Part shown: positions 59,083 through 64,000 of the stretch, piece after piece
How the letters are laid out: each line of letters starts with the position of its first letter
Numbering within the stretch: the stretch's first letter is position 1
From: Pseudomonas iridis
GTDB lineage: Bacteria > Pseudomonadota > Gammaproteobacteria > Pseudomonadales > Pseudomonadaceae
Assembly: GCF_017980685.1 (NCBI RefSeq)
Contig: NZ_JACXXO010000021.1
Span: 19,875-83,874 of the forward strand
Direction: 5' to 3'
Length of the DNA: 64,000 nucleotides
Notes under the pieces: model-generated
Database searches by the model: none
Seen by the model: the letters and a program-made list of their open reading frames with translations, nothing else
What the model was told of the DNA's origin: nothing
Made by a program: the position numbers and the translations under genes

Positions 59083-60158
59083 CGGCGCCTCCGCAGACGC
59101 AGGCGTTTGAGGCGCTCACGCCAGTCAGGCAGCGGACTTTGCAGGTACAGCTCCTTGTTGAACAGGCGTTGCAGCGGGTTGTCCGGCCACAATTCACGCG
59201 CGACCAACAACAGGCTCAGCCACAGAGTCAACGCCAGAGGCCAGTGATACAAGGCTTGCGCCGGGCGCGCCTGGGTCGGTTGCTGGGTCACCGGCTCGAG
59301 TTGGTCGAGGGTGTCCTTGATTGCTTGCAGTTCTTTGCCGTCGTGGGCGCGGAAATACTGGCCGCCGGTCACTTCAGCAATGGCTTTGAGCGTCGGCTCG
59401 TCGAGGTCCAGGCTCGGATTGACCCCGAGCAACGCGGTGGATCCGCTGTCTTCCGGATTGGCGCCGATGCCGATCGGATAGATCTTCACGCCTTCGCTGG
59501 CCGCCAGTTTCGCTGCGGTCAGCGGGTCGATTTCGCCGCCATTGTTGGCGCCGTCCGTGACCAGAATCAGCACGCGACTTTGCGCCGGACGCAGGCGCAG
59601 GCGTTTCAGGGCCAGACCGATGGCGTCGCCGATGGCGGTGTTCTTGCCAGCGATGCCGATCCGCGCTTCGTCGAGCCAGACACGCACGGTGTGGCGATCG
59701 AAGGTCAGCGGTGCTTGCAGATAGGCCTGGCTGCCGAAGAGGATCAGGCCAACGCGATCGCCGTCGCGACTTTCGAGGAAGTCGCCCAGCAGGTGTTGCA
59801 CCAGAGTCAGGCGGCTGACGTCTTCGTCCTGCCATTGCATGTCAGGGAAGTCCATTGATCCGGACACGTCCACCGCGACCAGCAGATCACGACCGCTGGC
59901 AGCAATCGGTAGCGGTTCGCCAAGCCATTGCGGACGCGCAGCAGCGCTCAACAACAGCAGCCACAGCAAAATGAACGGTGCCTGTTGGCGCCACGCCGGC
60001 AGATTGGCCCGAGCGCGACGACGCGCAAGGCCTTCAAGGTCGGAGAGGAAGCTGACTTTCAATGCCGGCTCGCCGCTGTCGGCCACCGGCAGCACAAGGC
60101 GCATCAGCCACGGCAGCGGCAACAGGACGAGGATCCACGGCCAGGCGAATTCAAACAT
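59079..60158 (-). CDS. batA: BatA-like VWA-domain membrane protein
   Basis: 359 aa. Two N-terminal membrane helices, then a VWA domain with an intact MIDAS: VAVDVSGSMDFPD (DxSxS), the Thr in the following loop and LVTDGANNGG (Asp). One C-terminal helix (LALTLWLSLLLV). It probably assembles with BatB and BatD under control of the MoxR ATPase. It overlaps the DUF4381 gene by 8 bases. Confidence 0.9.
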   Translation of the reverse strand: MFEFAWPWILVLLPLPWLMRLVLPVADSGEPALKVSFLSDLEGLARRRARANLPAWRQQAPFILLWLLLLSAAARPQWLGEPLPIAASGRDLLVAVDVSGSMDFPDMQWQDEDVSRLTLVQHLLGDFLESRDGDRVGLILFGSQAYLQAPLTFDRHTVRVWLDEARIGIAGKNTAIGDAIGLALKRLRLRPAQSRVLILVTDGANNGGEIDPLTAAKLAASEGVKIYPIGIGANPEDSGSTALLGVNPSLDLDEPTLKAIAEVTGGQYFRAHDGKELQAIKDTLDQLEPVTQQPTQARPAQALYHWPLALTLWLSLLLVARELWPDNPLQRLFNKELYLQSPLPDWRERLKRLRLRRRR

Positions 60159-60648
60159 GCTTGCGAATCCAGGTGTCGACCGCTTGGGTCAGGCCGGCGA
60201 TGGCTTTGTCGTCAAGTTTACATTCCGGTTTGTAGGCACCTTCAACCAGCACCATCCAGCGCGTCAGCCCGGCGGCCGGGCAACGGTTGTCGAGAAACGC
60301 CAGCCACTTTCGGCCATTGAGCGTGTGGCTCTGGCTATAAGGGTAATGGTTGCGGCACAGGCGTTTGAGCAGGCCGTTGAGTTGTTGCAGCCAGGCCCCG
60401 GCGGGAGCGCCGTCGTAGGGTTTGGGCATTTGTGCCAGTTCGGCGAGGGCGGCGATGCGCACCGGATCGAGCGGCTGTTCGGCGCGCACGACCGGACGTT
60501 TTTTCATCGGGATGAAACGGCGCAGACGCCACACGGCAAAACCGAGCAGCGGCAACAACAAAAGCAGCAGCCACCAGCCCGGCGCCGGCGGCCAGAAGGC
60601 AATCGGTGGCGGGGAGATCAGCGGTTGCAGTTGCTCGAGGCCGTTCAT
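60151..60648 (-). CDS. DUF4381 family membrane protein
   Basis: 165 aa. A short N-terminal stretch (LEQLQPLISPPPIAFWPPAPGWW) characteristic of DUF4381, one membrane helix (LLLLLLPLLGFAVWRL) and a basic cytoplasmic domain (RIAALAELAQMP, LNGLLKRLCRNHYP, GRKWLAFLD). Always seen in moxR-bat type operons; biochemical role unknown. Overlaps its neighbours on both sides. Confidence 0.88.
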   Translation of the reverse strand: MNGLEQLQPLISPPPIAFWPPAPGWWLLLLLLPLLGFAVWRLRRFIPMKKRPVVRAEQPLDPVRIAALAELAQMPKPYDGAPAGAWLQQLNGLLKRLCRNHYPYSQSHTLNGRKWLAFLDNRCPAAGLTRWMVLVEGAYKPECKLDDKAIAGLTQAVDTWIRKHV

Positions 60649-61589
60649 CGACCTTTCCCCGGTCGCTGCGGATTGAGGAACTCGCGCATCTGCTCGACCA
60701 TTTCGCTTTGGGTGCTCAGCGGCATCAGCAATACCCGCAGCTTTTGCGCGAGCAATTCCCAGCGTGCGATACGGGCTTCGGCTTGGGCGCGATAGGTCTG
60801 GCGCAAGTCAAAATTGAGCGTGTCGAGTTCCAGTTGCGCGCCTCGTTCGGCGAATCGCAAAAGACCGGCGGCGGGCAGGGCGTGATCGAGCGGGTCGGAC
60901 AGCGGCAGCATCAGCAGGTCGCAATGCCGCGAAAGCAAACTCAGTTGCTGCTCTGCGCTGTCAGACAATGCGCGCTCATCGCAAATCACGATCACCAGAC
61001 TGCCCGGGCGCAATACCTCACGGGCGCGGCGCAGGGCCACGCCGAGCGTGTCGCGATCCGGTTCGCGCTCGGTGTGCAGCGACTGGTTGACCTTCACCAG
61101 ACGGTTGAGCAGTTGCAGCAGGCTCTGTTTGCTGCGCCGTGGCTTGATTTCGTAGTGCTCGTTGTCGCCGAACACCAGGCCGCCGACCCGGTCGTTATGG
61201 CCCAGCGCGGCCCAGCCGATCAACGCCGCCACTTGCGCCGCCAGCACCGACTTGAACATCAGCCCCGAGCCGAAAAACAACCGCGTGCTTTGCTCGACCA
61301 TGATGAAGATCGGCCGTTCGCGTTCCTCATGGAACAGCTTGGTGTGCGGCTCCTGGGTGCGAGCGGTGACGCGCCAGTCGATGGTGCGCACGTCGTCGCC
61401 GGCCTGATAAACCCGCACTTGATCGAAGTCGACGCCACGCCCGCGGAATTTCGAGTGATGCAAGCCGATCAGCGGGCTGCGCTGGCTCGGCGTGGAAAAC
61501 AGCTGCACTTCGCGCACACGGTGGCGCATCTCGATCAGCTCGGCGAGGCTGACGCGGATGCCCGGTTCGGACGGCAGAGGGGCGTTCAT
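60645..61589 (-). CDS. DUF58 domain protein (MoxR-associated)
   Basis: 314 aa. Conserved DUF58 block GRGVDFDQVRVYQAGDDVRTIDWRVTARTQEPHTKLFHEERERPIFIMVEQS near 60-110, followed by a degenerate VWA-like region. The ATG at 61589 is 6 bases after the moxR stop; an in-frame TTG overlapping that stop is an alternative start. No clear ribosome-binding site is seen, consistent with translational coupling. Confidence 0.88.
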   Translation of the reverse strand: MNAPLPSEPGIRVSLAELIEMRHRVREVQLFSTPSQRSPLIGLHHSKFRGRGVDFDQVRVYQAGDDVRTIDWRVTARTQEPHTKLFHEERERPIFIMVEQSTRLFFGSGLMFKSVLAAQVAALIGWAALGHNDRVGGLVFGDNEHYEIKPRRSKQSLLQLLNRLVKVNQSLHTEREPDRDTLGVALRRAREVLRPGSLVIVICDERALSDSAEQQLSLLSRHCDLLMLPLSDPLDHALPAAGLLRFAERGAQLELDTLNFDLRQTYRAQAEARIARWELLAQKLRVLLMPLSTQSEMVEQMREFLNPQRPGKGR

Positions 61590-61594
61590 GGGGG

Positions 61595-62554
61595 TCAAGC
61601 GACGGCTACGACGTCGAGAATCCGCTGCACCACGCGATCCTGGTCGATACCGGCGGCCTCGGCTTCAAACGACAGAATGATGCGGTGACGCAGCACATCA
61701 AACAGCACCGCCTGAATGTCTTCAGGGCTGACGAAGTCGCGTCCGGCCAGCCAGGCGTGGGCCCGGGCGCAGCGGTCGAGGGCGATAGAGCCGCGCGGGC
61801 TGGCGCCATAGGCGATCCACTCGGCCATTTCCGGGTCGAACTTGGCCGGTGTGCGCGTGGCCATGACCAGTTGCACGAGGTATTCCTCAACGGCGTCAGC
61901 CATGTACAGGCCGAGGATTTCCTTGCGGGCGGCGAAGATCGCCTGCTGACTGACCCGGCGCTCGGGCTTGGTCTCGCCGTTCAGCGCTTCGCCACGGGCT
62001 TGCTGGAGGATGCGCCGTTCGACGGCGGCGTCGGGGAAACCGATTTTTACGTGCATCAGGAAACGGTCTAGCTGCGCTTCCGGCAACGGATAGGTGCCTT
62101 CCTGCTCGATCGGGTTCTGCGTGGCCATCACCAGAAACAGCGGCGACAGCTCATAGGTGCTGCGCCCGACACTGACCTGGCGCTCGGCCATCGCTTCAAG
62201 CAGCGCCGATTGCACCTTGGCCGGGGCACGGTTGATTTCGTCCGCCAGCACCAGGTTGTGGAAGATCGGCCCCTGCTGAAACACGAAACTCCCGGTTTCC
62301 GGGCGATAGATCTCGGTGCCGGTGATGTCGGCAGGCAACAGGTCGGGGGTGAACTGGATGCGATGGAACTGGGCTTCGATGCCCTCGGCGAGTTCTTTGA
62401 TCGCTTTGGTCTTGGCCAGACCCGGAGCGCCCTCGACCAGCATGTGGCCGTCGGCGAGCAGGGCGATGAGCAAACGCTCGATGAGTTTTTCCTGGCCGAG
62501 AATCTGCGTTGAAAGAAAGGTTCGCAGCGCCAGCAGCGCTTCACGATGTTCCAT
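61595..62554 (-). CDS. MoxR-family AAA+ ATPase
   Basis: 319 aa. Walker A VEGAPGLAKTKAIKEL, Walker B LVLADEINRAPAKVQSALLEAM, sensor 1 VMATQNPIEQEGTYPLPEAQLDRFL and the arginine-bearing lid. It is the chaperone-like ATPase of the downstream VWA proteins. The ATG at 62554 with AGGAAC 10 bases upstream is preferred to an earlier in-frame start. First gene of the six-gene operon. Confidence 0.93.
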   Translation of the reverse strand: MEHREALLALRTFLSTQILGQEKLIERLLIALLADGHMLVEGAPGLAKTKAIKELAEGIEAQFHRIQFTPDLLPADITGTEIYRPETGSFVFQQGPIFHNLVLADEINRAPAKVQSALLEAMAERQVSVGRSTYELSPLFLVMATQNPIEQEGTYPLPEAQLDRFLMHVKIGFPDAAVERRILQQARGEALNGETKPERRVSQQAIFAARKEILGLYMADAVEEYLVQLVMATRTPAKFDPEMAEWIAYGASPRGSIALDRCARAHAWLAGRDFVSPEDIQAVLFDVLRHRIILSFEAEAAGIDQDRVVQRILDVVAVA

Positions 62555-62662
62555 CGGTGACTGTTCCTGGAAAGGGGTGGCCACAGGCGCAAGGATAACG
62601 CCGGGGCTGGGGGCGTTACTTTAATCCATCGCGGGGGGTGGCGACTAACGGCATTTTGTAGA

Positions 62663-62748
62663 AAAGAGCAAAAGATCGCAGTCTGCGGCGGCTCCTGCAT
62701 TGGAATGCGATCCCGTGTAGGAGCTGCCGAAGGCTGCGATCTTTGACG
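62663..62748. repeat. REP-like pair, TAGGAGCTGCCGAAGGCTGC family
   Basis: AAAAGATCGCAGTCTGCGGCGGCTCCTGCA is answered by TGTAGGAGCTGCCGAAGGCT-GCGATCTTT; the left arm is diverged. It lies between the moxR promoter region and the 3' end of the ABC exporter gene. Confidence 0.75.
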
Positions 62749-62751
62749 TTT

Positions 62752-64000
62752 TTACTCCTCAACCATCTGAAGATCAGTTAACAGAAGTTTAATTGCGACT
62801 GTATCGACCAATTCCTGCCAGGGGCCATCTTCAATAATCGCGCCGTTCTGCATGACGATGACCCGATCAAAGCGGTACAGATGGTCGACATCATGGGTGA
62901 CACAGATCAATCCGCGAGTCGCAAACGTATCGAACAAAAGATCCCAAACCGGTGCGGCCAACTTCGGTTCAATGGAGGCGCTGGGTTCGTCGAACAGATT
63001 GAACCGCCCCGGCCTGTTTATCAGGCGAAGCAAAGACAGGCGTTTCGCCTCCCCACCGGAAATATTAGAGGCGTTCTCGGTGAGTTTGCGTTGCGAAACA
63101 ATGTCCTCAAGATTTAAACGTTTAATCGCCAGGTGCAGGTCTGGCGATAGATCCATGCCAAACAGAACTGACTTGGCAAAACTGCCCTCTAGAAACTGCG
63201 GCGATTGAGGGCAATACCTCAACACCTGCAGATGTGTCTGGGCGTTCAGATCGCAGAGTTGCACCTCATCGATACTCACGTGAGCTCTCACTGAGGCGTT
63301 GAGCCCGGCCAGCGTTTCGAGCAAGGTGGATTTGCCGGCCCCACTGGGGCCAGTAATCGCAACCGACTGCCCTTGGTAAAACGTCATGGTTTTGCTGATG
63401 GTCAACTGAACAGCGTTGTTAACGCTGACGGCGCAGGGCTGAAGGACGAGCGTCGACTCGTTCTGCGACGTGATATCTGCTTGTCGACTGTCATCATCAA
63501 AGTCTGGCAGTGACAGCAGGTAGCGTAGTCTTCGCTGATCAGCCAGAAACTGATCGAGCACTCGATAACCTTCAGTCAGCGCTGAGATGTTGAGCAAAAA
63601 GCTTCCGGCAATGACGAATACGGCAACCAGTTGGCCAACGCTGACACTTGGCTCGCCTGACAACTGGTCAATGACTCCCCAACCCAGCAACCCTCCAGTA
63701 GACAAGCTGACAAAGAGGATTTTCGCTGCACTCAAGAACCCTCCGGAACTGGCCACCGTCACTGCCGCTTTGGCGTACTGCCGGAAGGCATGGTTCAAGG
63801 GTTGAGTTGCCGTATGCTCGGCGCTTTTCAGCTTTATCGATTTGCCGGTATTCAGGGTGCTGAAAAGCAGCGCACTTAGGGAAACTCTGAAAAAGGCTTC
63901 CAGATTTGGTGAAATACCCGCCTCACAGGAATCGAACGGTTGAGTCCCGATGAAACAGATGTCCTTCGCCGATGCTGAGTACGCCGGCAAACGTAAGCAG
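62752..64000 (-). CDS. ABC exporter, fused membrane and ATPase domains (5' end outside window)
   Basis: The frame stays open to the window edge, so at least 416 C-terminal codons are seen. The end of a type-1 exporter membrane domain (SVGQLVAVFVIAGSFLLNISALTEGYRVLDQFLADQRRL) is followed by an ATPase domain: Walker A GPSGAGKSTLLETLAGL, Q-loop YCPQSPQFLEGSF, signature ISGGEAKRLSLLRL, Walker B FNLFDEPSASIE, H-loop VTHDVDHLYRF. The signature and D-loop are unusual but complete. Base composition is visibly more AT-rich than its neighbours, suggesting acquisition. Substrate unknown; peptide or toxin export is one possibility. Confidence 0.85.
   Translation of the reverse strand, partial: CLRLPAYSASAKDICFIGTQPFDSCEAGISPNLEAFFRVSLSALLFSTLNTGKSIKLKSAEHTATQPLNHAFRQYAKAAVTVASSGGFLSAAKILFVSLSTGGLLGWGVIDQLSGEPSVSVGQLVAVFVIAGSFLLNISALTEGYRVLDQFLADQRRLRYLLSLPDFDDDSRQADITSQNESTLVLQPCAVSVNNAVQLTISKTMTFYQGQSVAITGPSGAGKSTLLETLAGLNASVRAHVSIDEVQLCDLNAQTHLQVLRYCPQSPQFLEGSFAKSVLFGMDLSPDLHLAIKRLNLEDIVSQRKLTENASNISGGEAKRLSLLRLINRPGRFNLFDEPSASIEPKLAAPVWDLLFDTFATRGLICVTHDVDHLYRFDRVIVMQNGAIIEDGPWQELVDTVAIKLLLTDLQMVEE

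Noticed and set aside
1..64000. CRISPR arrays, tRNA or rRNA genes, prophage or transposase genes
   Set aside because: No direct-repeat array with spacers, no cloverleaf or rRNA core sequences, and no integrase or transposase frames were seen; all repeats are REP-like or the composite palindrome.

Overview
The window is a gene-dense, high-GC stretch of a gammaproteobacterial chromosome. It most resembles the Pseudomonas fluorescens group. The signs are dispersed REP-type palindromes of three families (cores GGGAGCGAGCCTGCTCGC, GGGAGCTGGCTTGCCAGC and TAGGAGCTGCCGAAGGCTGC), Pseudomonas-like codon use, and typical Pseudomonas sets such as phosphonate uptake, a moxR/bat operon and sbcCD. No rRNA, tRNA, prophage, insertion sequence or CRISPR array is visible. 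The first gene (GST) and the last gene (ABC exporter) are cut by the window ends.

Layout. 0-11 kb holds a GST, a divergent hydrolase/HxlR pair, an LLM-type flavin monooxygenase with its flavin reductase, a polyamine-type binding protein, TerC, AraC with an SBF-type transporter, and a divergent response regulator/hybrid kinase pair. 11-16 kb has a candidate structured RNA, the reverse transsulfuration pair (cbs, cth) and a Ppx/GppA enzyme. 16-24 kb is a phosphonate block: phnD-phnC-phnE, Fe-alcohol dehydrogenase, OPA-type MFS carrier, LysR and phnX, with a second LysR divergent from phnD across a Pho-box-like palindrome. 24-25 kb has a ParD-like gene coupled to a second methionine aminopeptidase, then a 177-bp composite palindromic element that recurs at 40.3 kb. 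25-36 kb is a catabolic island: a PotABCD-like transporter, RibB with a degenerate GTP-cyclohydrolase half, a DUF1330 protein, NUDIX, GntR, a carboxymuconolactone-decarboxylase-like protein, flavin reductase, an aldehyde dehydrogenase broken by a stop codon, an alpha/beta hydrolase and an AA_synth (DUF1185) protein. 36-40 kb carries a Ycf48-like/RND pair. 40-49 kb is a pentonate (Weimberg-type) cluster with a GntR regulator, followed by an exported lactonase. 49-50 kb has small orphan proteins. 50-55.5 kb is a GST plus sbcC-sbcD. 55.7-62.6 kb is the moxR-DUF58-DUF4381-batA-batB-batD operon. The end holds a truncated ABC exporter of more AT-rich composition.

The most interesting signal is a dispersed regulon. 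The 10-bp palindrome TGGTATACCA, typical of GntR/FCD operators, lies upstream of the flavin reductase/LLM pair at 4.0 kb, between ribB and the DUF1330 gene at 30.5 kb, and upstream of the AA_synth-led operon at 36.35 kb. A one-mismatch copy precedes the transporter operon at 29.17 kb. That operon encodes a GntR/FCD regulator. Read together, the genes describe an uptake plus FMN-supplied, two-component-monooxygenase degradation pathway for an unidentified, probably nitrogenous, substrate. The phosphonate block has a PhnX hydrolase but no PhnW transaminase in view. Its Fe-dehydrogenase resembles phosphonoacetaldehyde reductases, which suggests hydroxyethylphosphonate as a possible substrate.
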